A DNA stretch of 64,000 nt from Eucalyptus grandis (Eukaryota > Streptophyta > Magnoliopsida > Myrtales > Myrtaceae). How positions within the stretch are numbered: the stretch's first letter is position 1; each line of letters starts with the position of its first letter. Both the position numbers and the translations under genes were made by a program. A model generated the notes under the pieces. It was not told the DNA's origin. It saw only the letters and a list, made by a program, of their open reading frames with translations, and did not search any database. Shown here in pieces: positions 1-12,995 of the stretch. The DNA lies in the NCBI RefSeq assembly GCF_016545825.1, contig NC_052614.1:11488559-11552558 (forward strand), in the 5' to 3' direction.

Positions 1-2048
1 ATTTTTCTTTCCCATTTTCCTTGCGAGGGCTTTTGAGGCGATTTCGTATGTATGCCATATCCCGGTTCTCCATGTAAGGATCATCGTTGGAATAGTGGCA
101 AAAATGGATGTTTGTGGCGGTGGGGTAAATGCACCCGGTTTTAACAGAGGTGCCAATGGGTCAAACGGTCTGAACCTTCCTTCTTCAAGAAATGGATTTG
201 CTTCTTGAGCTTCTGTTCGGCTTTGGACTTTCAAGATAATGGTACCAAGATGTTATCGATTCCAAAAGGCGTGAAGCTTTTGGAATTCAGAAGTATCTTT
301 TTGTACTTTCATCATACCTTCTGAGAACTTGTTGCACATTTCCAATTTTGGAGTTAATTGCCTTGAAGGCATTGTTTTTGTGCCACCGAGTCTCGATTGC
401 CAATTTAGAACGGCTTAATGGCGATTTTTTCTGTCTCCCATGTTCATCCACATCAATGGGAGTGAGTTTTAGAACATGGCGGTATCTCGCTATGGGGATC
501 AATAAACTCTTCTGCGGTAGGGAACGAGAGTTTAGAACTTTCCTTGACAAGAGGAGGAAAGTTGGTATCCTGAACATAATAGAAAAAGGGTGGTGCCTTC
601 CACTTCAAAGGGTAGAGTGCTTCTTAGCTCATTTGAGTATTGGCTTATAAAATGGAGAGAGGGCTTGCTCTGGGGAGGAGATGGTGGTGTTTTTGGTGGA
701 TCTCGTAAGGCTTGGGATGTATTGGACTACGTGGATGAGTGGTGCATAGAAACCATGAATTGGTATTTGTCACATTCAGAGAGTATCAACGGAAGAATCT
801 CGATCTAAGTACCTTTGGTTTATACCTTATCCTTTGGCCTTTTCCGTCGAGGTGAGATCTTACAAATGGGTCTACCTCATCGGGAATTTGCAATAAGAAC
901 ATTGGACAAAGGGATCCCAAAAACAATGACCATAGTCATCTTTATAGTAATGAATGGGATGTCCATCACATCGAAGTGCCGAACGTGTTTTGGATCTCGG
1001 CTCGTAAATAGATTGAGGAACACATGGTTTAATCATGAAGGGTTTGGAAGATAGAGGACTTTCTTCTTTTCCTTGCCAAATTTGATGGAAACGAGTTCCA
1101 TCTTTTTTTTCCAGACAACTCGAGTCCGTAGACCTGGAAAGGCTTACCGTGGCTGATGTGAAGCCATAGTTGGTAATCCAAGTTTTGGAAGGAGCTTGGC
1201 CAATGTATCCTTAGAATCTGTTTAGGAACATGAATTACATGATGCTTGGTCATTAACGTGAAGATAAACAAAGCATCTTTATTGCCATTGTTGAAGTTGA
1301 GGTCAAGTGCATGATTACCGCACTCGATAGACCATCCGTAATGTAGTGTTGCAGCTACGAGCTTCGATACTGAGGGGCTCCATATTGGACTTGGACTTTC
1401 GAAAAGAAAGTAAGGGGGATACCAAAGGGCAAAGTGTTGAAGTTTGGATATAGAGTCACAAAGACTGCTTCGCATTCAAAGTAGTTTGAGCAGTACCAAA
1501 TGCAAGCATGCCGGTATTGTAAAATCTAGTATCTAACAATCGCGATTCTTGCCACAACTGCGCAACCTTTACGACCATAGAAAGTGAGGGCAAGACGAAC
1601 AGCTCCATAATGGACATGGAGGTGGTCCGTTGAGCCCATTGTCCGGAAATTAGGGAGAGATCTCAGTAACAAAGTACTCCTTTTCGAGAGGCAGGAATAG
1701 AATCTTTGGTCGAATTTGAGGACCGGACGTACTCCTTTACTTGCTTTGGAGTTTGGTGGATAAGTGGCGAATGGAGCGGATAGGTGAAAATGATGAGTTG
1801 GGTTTGGCAAAAGCAAAATAAGGATTCATATGGGGAGTTGGGTTTCAGAAATCTTGGTTTCATCGCTAAGAATTTCATAAAGATAATCTATCTTAGGCGG
1901 TTGAAACACTAACTGAGGGAGTTGGGGGATGATGAGGGAACAAGAGAAACGAGTGCTTCGAGGGATTTGCAGTTGCAGACATAATGAGAAGAGATCTTCT
2001 CGGATCAGTTCTGTCAAGCACATGGAATGGATAATATCAAAAACAAAA
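1..2048 (-). pseudogene. Endogenous caulimovirid, movement/coat-protein region (broken)
   Basis: Minus-strand open pieces (2065-1826, 1878-1663, 1475-1029, 577-287) read in succession downstream of a promoter and primer site. They are broken by frameshifts and stops. The piece at 1475-1029 looks like part of a 30K-type movement protein. The piece at 577-287 is lysine/asparagine-rich and could be the helical linker between movement and coat regions. The assignment rests mainly on position: in caulimovirids the movement/coat part follows the tRNA-Met primer site, which lies at 2049-2064 on this strand. The left edge is cut by the window. Not functional as it stands. Ordinary degenerate retroelement sequence is the alternative, less likely given the linked polymerase. 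Confidence 0.45.
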
Positions 2049-2064
2049 CCATGACTCGATACCA
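2049..2064 (-). promoter_or_regulatory. tRNA-Met primer-binding site of the caulimovirid
   Basis: The minus strand reads TGGTATCGAGTCATGG. This is close to the plant initiator tRNA-Met primer site (TGGTATCAGAGC...), with one missing base and one change. In Caulimoviridae this site primes minus-strand DNA synthesis and lies at the start of the viral map. Here it is about 330 bp downstream of a TATA box on the same strand and just before the first open frame, the expected order. Confidence 0.6.
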
Positions 2065-3004
2065 TAAATGGACCCTAGACCGAGAACCCGGGAAGGAGAG
2101 TAAATTTCCTGCGGTATGCATCCACGCGTAGAGCGGAGCAACTCCCGTTCAAGCCCTTCGAGGACAGCCTTTAGCGTAAAACCACTTAACCCTTTAGTTC
2201 GAGCCTAGAGACACTCAGAGATGCCGGGATGGAAAGCGTTTTAACCTACCCAAGCCGCATTTCTTGAAGGATCCTACCAGGCTGGAGAAGAAGAAGAATT
2301 TAGAAAGCCATGGAGAGATTTTCACAAAGCACACACTTTACTTCGGAGTGACTCTGCCCCAACAATACACCCTCCTTGCCTTATATAGGCAATAAGAGGC
2401 CCTGAGGACTCACACACACACATAGGGACCTACCACGGGTCTAGATACAAATGTAGGGCACCGAAAACTTTCGGGAGGGAATTCGCACACTATGAACATT
2501 AGAATCGTACTGTGAATTGATGCATTTCTTCGCCTAGTGCTACGGTAAAAGTGAACAGGTGTTTTGCTACGCTGAAAAATGTACGGACTCAACGGTCTTG
2601 TCCGTCCACCGGGCATTAATAGCTACCTGAGTCTTCAGCCGCCGTCTAGGAGATGTACCCGTATTTCGTTTCAGGGCTTCAAGGTCTTCGAGGTGAAGAG
2701 GATTTGGTTCAGCCTTCGTGATGAGGATGCTTCTTCATGAGCCCAATGTGATGGCTTCTTCGCAGCCCGGTTGTATTTTCATCTTCTTGAGGGTCGTGAA
2801 TTATTAGGTGAGGCTTGGATGGTCAGTGCATAGAAAGATGTGTCCATGCTTTGGAATTGTTCTTAGGGATCTGGGGACAATTGGTCCTCTAAAGCGTGCA
2901 TAGGGGTCTGGGTGGATTGGACAATGTCATCTTCGCTTGTCATTTCGGGCTCTGGGATGATGTGGCTTGTCCGTATTGTCCGAGTGCTTACTTAGCTTAC
3001 GGTG
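2065..3004 (-). promoter_or_regulatory. Caulimovirid intergenic region and leader
   Basis: Non-coding stretch between the end of the polymerase frame (stop at 3005-3007, minus strand) and the movement/coat region. It contains a TATA motif at 2391-2397 (minus strand, TATATAA), a leader with short interrupted frames, and the primer site at its downstream end. This is the usual promoter-plus-leader arrangement of plant pararetroviruses. Because it joins the end of one polymerase to the start of a movement/coat region, it indicates a head-to-tail or circularly permuted insertion. Confidence 0.5.
2391..2397 (-). promoter_or_regulatory. TATA box of the caulimovirid promoter
   Basis: TATATAA on the minus strand in the context GCCTATATAAGGC. 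It lies about 330 bp upstream of the primer site, a normal distance for a pararetroviral full-length transcript promoter. Activity is unknown. Confidence 0.5.
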
Positions 3005-5420
3005 CTAGGTCATAATGATCCCACGGGAGGCTACTATTCCAAACATCTTCTGGGATGGTCTTGTTTTCTTGGCATGTGATTCTCTGGAGTTCTCTGAAGA
3101 TTCATGTTCTAGAAGTCGAACGGATCTAGGATAAGATTTGTAAATACGAACTCTCATGTTCAAGTTAGGTTTATAGGATGTGGTTCTGACTTTAGTGGTG
3201 CATCGAGAATACTTCATTATTTCTCGCAAAAAAATTCCATGGACGTCGGAAACGAGGATGGTGGACCTCGGGATTGGTGCCATGGATCACCATTCTTTTT
3301 CCAAGTCTTTTCCAACATGTGATGATAGAACTAATTTAGAAGAAAATCCTAAAAGATTTCTATCACATTCTTTTTCGATGTTTCTTCCCGGGCGGGGAAT
3401 ATCCTTGTGAGGTTGGCAATGAATCTTACTTTGGAATTTCAAAAGCTATTAGGTACTTATTGGTTAAGTACCACAATAACGTTTGAGTTGTTCGGGAAAT
3501 CATCTTCCTTCCGGATAATAGGATGAATGAATGGATAATCATATTTAACCCAAAAGGATAAAGAATCGAACCTCCATTGAATCTGAATAGGTTTTGTGTG
3601 GCTTTGCCACATGAGGTTCTCGAGGTTCTCAACAAGGGTTCCTGATTTGCTTGAATAATCTCTTGGGGTATTTCCAACTTTGTGAATCTTTGATGTTCTC
3701 AATTTTGTAATTTACTCCATGATTGAGCATATGGAAGCGGGTCTCTTGATGTACATATTGATCTCGGCCGGTGCTTTTGGCCTTGATAAGAAGTCAGCAA
3801 GTACATTCTTCTTTCCGGAATATGCTAGTTTCAAAGGAGTATTTGAGAACCATTCAGCCCATCGAAGAAGCTTGGGAATTTGGAATCTTTCTTCGTTTAA
3901 ACTTGGTCATCTCGAGGAAAGATTCCATGTCTAATTCCACCAGAAGTGGTGGGCGTGAGATGAAACTCAAACTTTTGATTCCATTTTTCTTATTAAGATT
4001 TTTGAAAGTGGAATGGTAATGCATTTCACCCTTGAGAAAACCACTTTTATGAGCACGGAGGTGTCTCTTACCATCAATTTCTTCAAAAAGAACAGCTACC
4101 AGTGTATCCCAAGGCGTCGGTTGGAGAATCCTTTTGCTTATTATGGCATTTGTAATGGTGGGAAGTGCATAATCTCCTTAAATTCGACTTGTGCTTTAAT
4201 TAGAGCTTTTCCCCAAGGTGGGAATTCTTCTTCGGCATGGATTGCAAGGAATCCTTTTGCAATGTTTGGGACAAAAACCCTGAGATAATTAATTATCCCA
4301 AGAAATTGCTGAACTTGCTTTGTGTGAAGTTGTCTTGAGGAAACTTCAATAATTCTTGAGCGATATGTGCCCTGGTAGTATATACCTTTGTTAAGGTGCA
4401 TACCAAGAAATCTGATTTACGTCTGGGCAATATTCATCTTCCTTTGAGAAAGCATAATACCATGCTTTCACGATTTACAAACTGCTCAAGGAGTTGATGC
4501 GTGTATCAAGCTCATCGGGATCAGAGCGAATATCGTCACCGTATACGGCTGCACTTGATAAGATCGGTTGGAAGATACGACACATGGCCTTTGGAAGAGG
4601 GATGGTGCTACCTTTAAGCCAAAAGGAAGAACTTTCCATTAGGTGAAGTCTTTGGTTCGGGATACGGATCTTGTTTGGATCTCGTCTTCGGATGGATGCC
4701 CAATTGCCAAAATCCGGCTTTGAGGTCGAATTTGGAATAGATGTGGGCCTTGCTTGAAACCACTAAAAGAGAATCTCTAGATGGTAAAGGAACTTATCAT
4801 CTTGGAGGAAAAGATTGAGAGGTTGATAGTTGATCACAATCTCATTTTCCTCTGTTTTGCGGTGCGCTTATTGACATAAAAAGGCTTCACAAGCCCATTG
4901 TGAATCGGAAATTTCAATAAGACCTTGTTGTAATAGTTCCGAGCATTCCCTTGAGCTAAAAGCAGTGTTACGGCTTCATTCCCATGTGGCTCACCCCCGT
5001 TGGGTTTATGTCTTCATTTTTTTTTAAAGGAAGGCGAACAAAGAACTCTGGATTTTCTCATAAGGATGGGAACACTTTTGAGCGAATTCTCGAATGGACT
5101 AAACAAGATTCTAACAACTTTTGCATAATTGGATCTAGTAGACTCATCGAATGGAAAAGAGTCTCTCGAATATTGACGAACCTTCGAGAATTGATCTTTG
5201 TATCTAAGACCTTTTCGGGAATGATGCGAGCCGAGAGATTTGAGTCATGATGTCCCACCCACTATCGATCTTTAATAAAGGTTTGATCCAAAGATTTTCT
5301 GGAGTTGCTGGAGCACTTGTGGGAAGAACTGACAAGCATTCGGAGTGGTTATGACATTTGTGGAGAAAGTATCCCAGTAGAGCAAACTTCTCATGATCTT
5401 GGAATCGGATTCTTCGCATC
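3005..5420 (-). pseudogene. Endogenous caulimovirid polymerase: protease end, reverse transcriptase, RNase H
   Basis: Minus-strand remnant of a pararetroviral polymerase with many frameshifts. Read from 5420 downwards it shows the end of the protease domain (WDIMTQI near 5235), the reverse transcriptase with a YGDD active-site box near 4550-4530, the RT/RNase H connection (QQFLGIINYL near 4300), the RNase H end (NVLADFLSRP near 3810-3780), and a C-terminal extension to a TAG at 3005-3007. The overall pattern is closer to caulimovirids of the Petuvirus/Florendovirus type than to Ty3/gypsy: no integrase follows RNase H, and a TATA/primer-site region follows instead. The genus call is inference. 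Its RT/RNase H part is repeated in inverted orientation at 6813-8213. Confidence 0.75.
3994..5375 (-). repeat. Left arm of caulimovirid inverted repeat
   Basis: About 1.38 kb that matches, reverse-complemented, the segment 6813-8213. Matching landmarks are the RNase H edge (3994 with 8213), QQFLGIINYL, and the protease segment with GGGATACTTTCTCCAC (5360-5375 with 6813-6830). The arms differ by many substitutions and small indels. Confidence 0.85.
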
Positions 5421-5429
5421 CCTCTCCTC

Positions 5430-8213
5430 CCTCTTCATCCTCAATTCCTCACGTTGATTCCCTCCCCATTGCACCGTTTACTTCATCAATATTCATGGAT
5501 GACCCCCAAATGATGATATGGAATCAAATATTCTGACCTAGGAATTGGTCGACAAGCAATCTGCTCAGCATGTCCATAGCATCAAAACAATTCTTCACCA
5601 ATGATGATATTCTTATCACAAATGGCCAATGAGGCTTGAAAAATTTCATACTTGGTTGAATACCCAGTCTATCACAACCATGATATGAATGGCGTCTTGT
5701 ACAACTTTGTTACAAAGGTTCACAGAAGCCCCCTCAAACTCGGTGGCAATCAATTCGGAACAAGACCCGGATCCATTTTCTGATGTCACCAAATTTCAGC
5801 CATGCTATCACTCTCTTATATCATGTCTTTGTGGAAAACCTTTGATCTCATAGAGATAAAAAGAAGAGAGTTTTTCGAAAGAAGATGCTGCTCCTCAGCA
5901 AAAACATCTTGATAAGCATTATCGAATAATGCTTCAGCTTTTACCAAGCTCCGAGCAAATCCAAATCCCGAAGAAGCATGTTTTTCCTTACTTCCATCCC
6001 TAAAGAACTATCCCAGGATGGTTGAATCTTTCTTGGAAAACAAAGAGAGGAATACAAGATGTTCCCTTTAGGCGAAATACAACAAGAAGTTCATTTATGT
6101 CTTGAAGAATTGTGCTTAAAGCGCGGATGGTCTGTGCTTACATCACAACGACAAGCGCTGAATCACCTGTTCTCGCCAAGTTAAAAATCAAATGTTCCAA
6201 GAAAGACTCGTGATGGTACATGTGGCACGTATTCCAGGAAAGAAGAAACACTACAAGAAATTTTGGATAAAGAAATCCAAACATGGCTCCAAGCATTTCT
6301 AAAAAGAAGAAATGGCGATACCTACGCAAAAGGGAAAGGATCAGCATGGCCCACAAAAATCAAACCGTTTCTACATTTGCAATCGTAAAGGACATTTTGC
6401 CAAAACTGTCATCATGCGAGAAAATGTTAGAATCATCTAATTCATCACATCAGAGAATGAAATGTATTTCTCTTGAAAATGATGATATTGAATCCTTATT
6501 CTTTGCCGATGAAGAGCCATCCGAACAAACTCTTTGTGTCATTCCCTCTTACCAAACTTCCGGTGACCGAGTCGACTTCCAGTCCAAGATATTTTCCATA
6601 TATCACCATCATCCCCGAGCAACCTTGACATATTTTTCAAGTCAAACTCACTTTTGTCCCCATTTCACTTTGTAAAAATCCTCACTTCAAAGTTTGCCAA
6701 ACCCATCACCGTTATTGCTCTCATTGATACGAGGAGCGAGTTGTTCAATATTAGACACCAAAGTTCTTCTGAAGAATTTTGGACTCCTTTATATCTCGAT
6801 ATTTCAGTGCGCGGGAGATACTTTCTCCACAAAATGTCGAACCACTCCCGTAACCGGCGGTTCTTCCCATGAAGTTGCTCCATAACCGCAAAAATCTTTG
6901 GATCAAACCTTCCCAATAAAGATCCGATAATTGGGTGGGACATCATGACTCAAATCTCTACGACTTCGCATCATTCTTGGAAAAGGTCTTAGATACAAAG
7001 ATCACCTGAGTTTGTCAATATTCGAGATTCTTTTCCATTCGAGATGAGTCTACTAGATCAATTATGCAAAAGTTGTTAGAATCTTGTTCTAATCCCATTC
7101 GTAATTTGCTCAAAGTGTTCCCATCCTTTATGGAAAATCCAGAGTTCTTTGTTTGCCTTCCTTAAAAAAAATGAAGACATAAACCCAACCAGGCGAGCCA
7201 CATGGGAATGAAGCCGAACATCTGGTTTTAGCTCAAAGGAATGCTCGAACTATTGCAACAAGGTCTTATTGAAATCTCCGATTCACAATGGGCTTGTGAA
7301 GCCTTTTATGTCAATAAGCGCGCCGAGCAAAACGAGGAAAATGAGATTGGTGATCAACTATCAACCTCTCAATCTTTTCCTCCAAGATGATAAGTTCCTT
7401 TACCATCTAGAGATTCTCTCTTTAGTGGTTTAACCAAGGCCCACACTATTCCAAATTCGACCTCAAAGCCTGATTTTTGGCACCGGGCACCATCCCGAAA
7501 GACAGTCCAAAACGATTACGTATCCCGAACTAGCACTTCCAATGGAAGTTCTTCCTTTTGGCTTAAAGGTAGCACCATCCCTCTTCCAAAGGCCATGTGT
7601 CGTATCTTCCAACCGATCTTATCAGAGTGCAGCCGTATACATTGACCGATATTCTGCTCTACAGTCACGATGAGCGGTCACACGCATCCAACTCCTTTTG
7701 AGCGGTTTGTAGAAATCGTGAAAAAGCATGGTATTATGCTTTCTCAAAGGAAGATGAATATTGCCTGACATGAAATCGAATTTCTTGGTATGCACCTTAA
7801 CAAAAGGTACATACTACCCGGAGCCACATATCGCTCAAGAATTATTGAAGTTTCCTCAGACAACTTCACAACAAAGCAAGTTCAGCAATTTCTTGGGATA
7901 ATTAATTATCTCGTAGTTTTGTCCCAAACATTGCAAAAGCTTCTAATTCCTTTGCAATCCATGTCAAGAATTCCCCACCTTGGGGAAAATCGAGACAAAA
8001 CGGTCGCTGAACTTAAGGAGATTATGCACTCTCCCACTATTACAAATACCATCAACAAGCAAAAGGATTCTCCAAACGCGCTAGTGACGAGATCCGGGCA
8101 GCATTGTTCTTTTGAAGAAATTGATGGTAGAGAGACACCTTCCGTGCCTCATAAAAGTGGAAAGTTTTCCAAGCTGAAATGCATTACCATTCCACTTTCA
8201 AAGAAATCTTAAA
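5430..8213 (+). pseudogene. Endogenous caulimovirid: coat end, zinc knuckle, protease, RT, RNase H
   Basis: Plus-strand second copy, broken throughout. The order is: coat-like region (about 5450-6280); basic stretch and zinc knuckle at 6363-6410 reading CNRKGHFAK, with the outer two cysteines replaced; protease near 6715 reading ALIDTRSE, so the catalytic D-T-G has become D-T-R; RT with AFYVNK near 7300 and PFGLKVAPSLF near 7560; active site near 7640 damaged (YID then R); RT/RNase H connection QQFLGIINYL near 7885. Homology stops at 8213 inside RNase H. It lies head to head with the minus-strand copy, the junction falling around 5380-5450. Clearly non-functional. Confidence 0.75.
6813..8213 (+). 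repeat. Right arm of caulimovirid inverted repeat
   Basis: About 1.40 kb partner of 3994-5375 in opposite orientation, with a 1.44-kb spacer that holds the coat/zinc-knuckle/protease part of the plus-strand copy. Transcription through both arms would give a long imperfect hairpin RNA. Confidence 0.85.
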
Positions 8214-11200
8214 GTTACTTAGTCAATCAACATTACCCAAAAGAAGAAATCACCCGTCTTTTATATCGAATTCTCATTATCATAGCTTCATTTTACTATT
8301 GATGCAATTACATTCTATTAAGACAAGGGAAAAATTTTCCTTTATGAGCCAATTTAAGCTTAGCTTTGATATGAAAAGACACGATGTGACCATATCATAT
8401 GAGCTACAAAGGTCTTCAGTACATGGAGAAATATATTTGGAGCTAGATTGGCAGCCAAATACAAGATGGACAGGGAAGAACAATATGTTCTGTGAAACAT
8501 AAGACAACGAGAAAAAACGAGACTCAATGGTTAGGGATGTCTCAGGCAGCCCATCTTTGTTAATAATATACATCGGGTGATTATCTAAAAGATATGCTCT
8601 ATAGCCACTAACACCTCAGCCATAATATTCCTCAGCTTCATGGCATCTAGTAGGAGTTTGCATGAGATACAATTGTCAATTGTCAAGTGAACTGTAGCTA
8701 GACTACATGTGAATATCCGCTATTGCTTTGAAACGGTTTGAAGTATTATTGTCTTTGTTGAACCTTCCGAGTCAAGTCTAGGGGATAGTCTAAAATGGGC
8801 GTCTTTGTCTTCAATTTCAAGTAGGGGACGCTTCGCCTATAGAATTGAGGCATGCTTTTAAAAGGAAACGATAACAAAGGAGAAAACCAAAAATTACAAG
8901 AGGAACAAAATGAGCTAAGTCAACATTGCTGAATTGGTGTCCTACATTTATGTTTTCTGCAAAATGACATGGCTTTGATAGAATTGAGGGAGTAACTCAA
9001 AGCTCAAAGTACAAGTTATGTTGGAAGATGAAAGTTTCATCTATATAGCATGGAGAAAACTGACTATATATTTGGGAGGGAAGAGGGCAGCAACAAAACT
9101 TCAGCACACAAAACCAAGGATCAAGAAACAGCAACAACAAAAATTAGATACCTACACTTCACTTTGGCAAATGATAATGTATTGATCGAGATATTACAAT
9201 TGACATAGAAGCGTGATGGGATGCAATGGAAAAAGTGTATCCAAGTTCGGTATGCTGTATTGGTCGGTAGTAAGGTTGCAAATGCTCAATGTAATAGTGT
9301 AAGAAGCTAAAATGTCTTGATCTCTAAGCTGGACATAAACACACGGTCAACCACCTTAAGGATACCTAGGTGGAAGCTTATTCAAACTTATTCACAAAAA
9401 GAATGTCGATGACAATTTCCTTCACAAACTTTAGCATCACAAAATGAGATAAAATAGGTTGACATCATGATAGAAGTTCCTTTACCAAATTTACATAGCA
9501 TACCACATCATCGAACTTGCATTGCATCCACATGTTCATTGATGCTCAAAAGGAATATTTGGGTCTAGATAACGAGAGTGTGGTTGATATTTTAGGCTAT
9601 TAATGCCAGCTACAAAACTCAAACTTTGAGAAATGGAAACCAATGATGATTTGTTTTCTATTCTTTTATAAGTAAACACACTCGACTAATGTGATTCCTA
9701 GAGGATTTAAACTGTTACAATGTCCTCTAAGATAAGTGGGATAACAATTTAATAAAAAAGCTGACGAGACTTACTTGCAATCTTACGTAATTGTCTCAAG
9801 GCAGGAGCATAAGGTCATTTCATATGCATATTAGCTGTAATATGTGGATCATTCACTTTGAAATTGAATAAAAGAAATTTAGAAGAAATATGTCTGAGCA
9901 CTGAACTAACAGGTCTCAATAGTTATGGAGTCTTCTGTCTCCTTTTATGATCTTTCCAGATCGTTCTTCCTTTGCGGCATTTGCGTTCCTTCCAGAAATT
10001 TCCTTCCAGCAGGGACCTTAATATATTATGCATTGAAATGACGATATTATAAGTTCGAGCAAAATAAGTTACTTAATTAACTAATATTACCAAATGGATT
10101 TCTGATTTTTTTTTTCTAATTTCGGAAAACAAAAGAACAGAAAAATTGGAACGTTATCATGTAAACCTAATTCATGCGGTTTGATTCAATCTTAAGTCAT
10201 CTAACAATTAATTCCTCTTAACTTTTTCTATTTTGTACAATCAAATCATTTGTTAAATAAATTGTCAATTAATTAATATGCAAAAAGAAAAGGAAAAACA
10301 AAAAGTATTCATTATAGTTGGTATATCAAAGACTGACACTTGATTAAATAAATAAGAAAATTAGAGATTTAACTGCATACCACAAAACTTATTCAGAAAA
10401 ACTAAAAGACTTGATTTTGCAAAATAAATGCAAAAAATTCAAATCAAACAAATTCTAAAACTCAAAGGACATAATCTATATTGTACATATTTTCTTTCTT
10501 TTAGAATAATTGGCATAGATTCCACAAAATTTTACAAATATTATGCAAAAACTAACCTCATATTTTTCATGGCCTTACCAGTACCGCGGAGCTTGACTTC
10601 TCCCCCGGAATCCTAGTACAACAGTGAGGTCTTGACAACAACAAACACAAAAGTTTCGAGCGCATGCTTGTTTAGCTCACTTTGCTGGCGAGGTTGCACT
10701 CATTGATGGAGGGGTAACCAACCATCCTAATGCATCTGCCTTATAAGGTTTGCCCAATGCGAGTCCTAGCCATCATTAAAATTGAGAGATGGTTCGTGAT
10801 TTCCATTATCAAATTGTTGAACAGTTGATGCTTTAGGAGGTCCCCATGTGTGTAAAGCACGAGCGACATGGCCAAGAATCCCCTTCACAAAGCTTCAACC
10901 GAGCAACTAAGACCTTTGTCTCGAAAGAAGGCTTGGAACGAGCGGACATGGCTAAGAATTCTCGGAATTAAGAATAATAATCATATACTGAGGAGAAAAC
11001 ATGTGACCCAACTCAAGACCCACTTACATTGAATCCGAGCCAAGTTGGTTGGTTTGGATTTTCAATTTATTCATTTCTTTTTCCCAAATAGTGGATATTG
11101 ATTCAAAACAACTTTCCACCTTCTCCAATTTGATAATCTACGCCTTTCAATCACCAAATTCCTGAACTAGAAAGAGCAACATTCATACATTCTCCACCAA

Positions 11201-12183
11201 GACTCTCAACTGGATCAAGAGCTAGACAAGTTAAAAGGCCCCATTCCCATCTTTTCACAATCGTGATCTACATCATACCTCGCAAGTCTCCCTTTGACTT
11301 TGAACTCATTATATAAAAATAAACAAAAAAATCCTAATTTCTCTATTCAAGAAAGTGAGAAGCTCTCAACAATGTTATATATGCTTAAACGCTTCAGTGA
11401 TCTACATGTGAAGAGGGTACACGATCTCCTGAGCGTTGATTCCTTTTTTGATTTAATGGTGGAGCTCAACCAATGTGGGGTAATGTTGTAATGACATTAG
11501 GTGATATCAAAGTTTGATTTTTCTCTGCGAAAGTTCTAATACCATCTTACCGTTGCCATTACTTTCTTTTTGTCTTTTCACAATATTTATTCAATATCAA
11601 TCTCTTCCTTATCATTATTATCATGTTATGCAGGAGGGGTAGTTACATACATACAGATAATATCAATATAGCCAGAAAGAGTAGCATTTTTGCCATGGAC
11701 TCTTTCAGTATACTTTGCTCGTAAGAATTAAGAATTTTCGTTATTCAATTAAAGCTCTTAATGATCGAATACCGCCCGCCACCATCATCGGCTATTGTTC
11801 ATGTCATCATCAGCCCCAACCAACACTATTATCTTCTTTCCCTTTCTTTATATCAACGATGATTCCCCGTACTCAAGTTCCGTATCCCTATTCAGCCTCC
11901 GATTGGTCAGTATGGGTTTTCAATTCTCGTCCCGACAAAGAAGACACCTAATATTCTCTATAAGGTTAGTTCACGTTGTTAATATTAACACACTCACTGG
12001 ATGTAGTGAATGGGTCATGGCCCAGCTTTGCGCTGGGATCGGGGCTCAGGAAAGTCCCCGGGCCGTGATCTGCAGAGATGCAGCCTCGAAGACGAGGAGA
12101 GACTTTGAGAGCCGGAGTGCGCTGGGGCTGAGACGCGTGGAGCCTCCGTGAATCATTGCACGAAAAGGCCGACAGGCAATGAA
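8214..12183. other. Intergenic, no supported gene
   Basis: AT-rich DNA with only short, composition-driven open frames. Homology to the caulimovirid stops at 8213. A somewhat GC-rich patch at 12000-12150 is open on both strands but has no recognisable protein. Nothing else identified. Confidence 0.5.
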
Positions 12184-12435
12184 TCACTTATAAAATGTAA
12201 TCTGAACTGTGAAATTGTCAGAATGGACCTTAGAGAAAGAGGAATCACGAAATAGGTGACTTCCTTCTGATGCAAAATTGAATCGGTTTTGATCATCGGA
12301 CATGGTGCTAGGCTCGGGTAACGTCGGTGAGAGATGGCGTAGAGACGCAGGATGGTGTCGGGTTTGATTTCTTTCCGTCTTCTTAGGACCACCGCCACCA
12401 CCACCACCACCACGTGTGGGGAGACTTGATTCCAT
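12184..12435 (-). CDS. Possible orphan first exon, function unknown
   Basis: An 83-codon minus-strand frame starting at an ATG at 12435. It has a poly-glycine run (residues about 9-16) encoded by a (GGT)n microsatellite, then a Pro/His/Ser-rich stretch and a mixed hydrophilic tail. The residue composition after the glycine run is more protein-like than other short frames nearby, which is why it is listed. No family is recognised, no partner exons were found downstream, and there is no clear splice donor. It could equally be non-coding. Confidence 0.2.
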   Translation of the reverse strand: MESSLPTRGGGGGGGGPKKTERNQTRHHPASLRHLSPTLPEPSTMSDDQNRFNFASEGSHLFRDSSFSKVHSDNFTVQITFYK

Positions 12436-12995
12436 GCTTGCCCAACATCCTTTACATTCTTCTTCGTCTTTTCTGCTATTTTTAATTGAATATTAATCTG
12501 TTGTTCATCGACGTTCTAATTGGTGATTCTCCTCATTCGCCCCTCTCTGCCCATTTTATTTTTGTGCAGTGGATATATAAGAGAGAAATTATTTAATTAA
12601 TCTTAAACCTATTGTGCGGATACTAATTCCATTCCAAAATTTTCAATTTGACCAGTCTAATTCACGAACTTCTTTTGTGGACAGACGCACTTGGTTTTAC
12701 TTTTGTTCTTTTTTTTTTTTTCTTTTTTTTTTTTTTGAGATGTAGCTTGTTGCATTAGAAGACTGCTGGTCACACTTATTTTTCTTTCCGCTTTGTAAGT
12801 CCTCATAAATTAAGACAAGTAGCTGGCGCAAGTTTTTACAAGCGTAGGAGATAAGCTGACATCAGAAATTATCTCATCATATTTGAGGGAGAGGGTAAAG
12901 ACCAATCCCCCCTTAGGGAAAGGAAACACTGGAAATGTTACTTCAATGAGAAGAGACGGGAAATCAATACCTTCTGGTTGTGCTTGTTTTTGCAG

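Noticed and set aside
1..8213. Ty3/gypsy element instead of caulimovirid
   Set aside because: No integrase after RNase H, no LTRs, and a TATA plus tRNA-Met primer site directly follow the polymerase. Caulimovirid fits better, though a search should confirm it.
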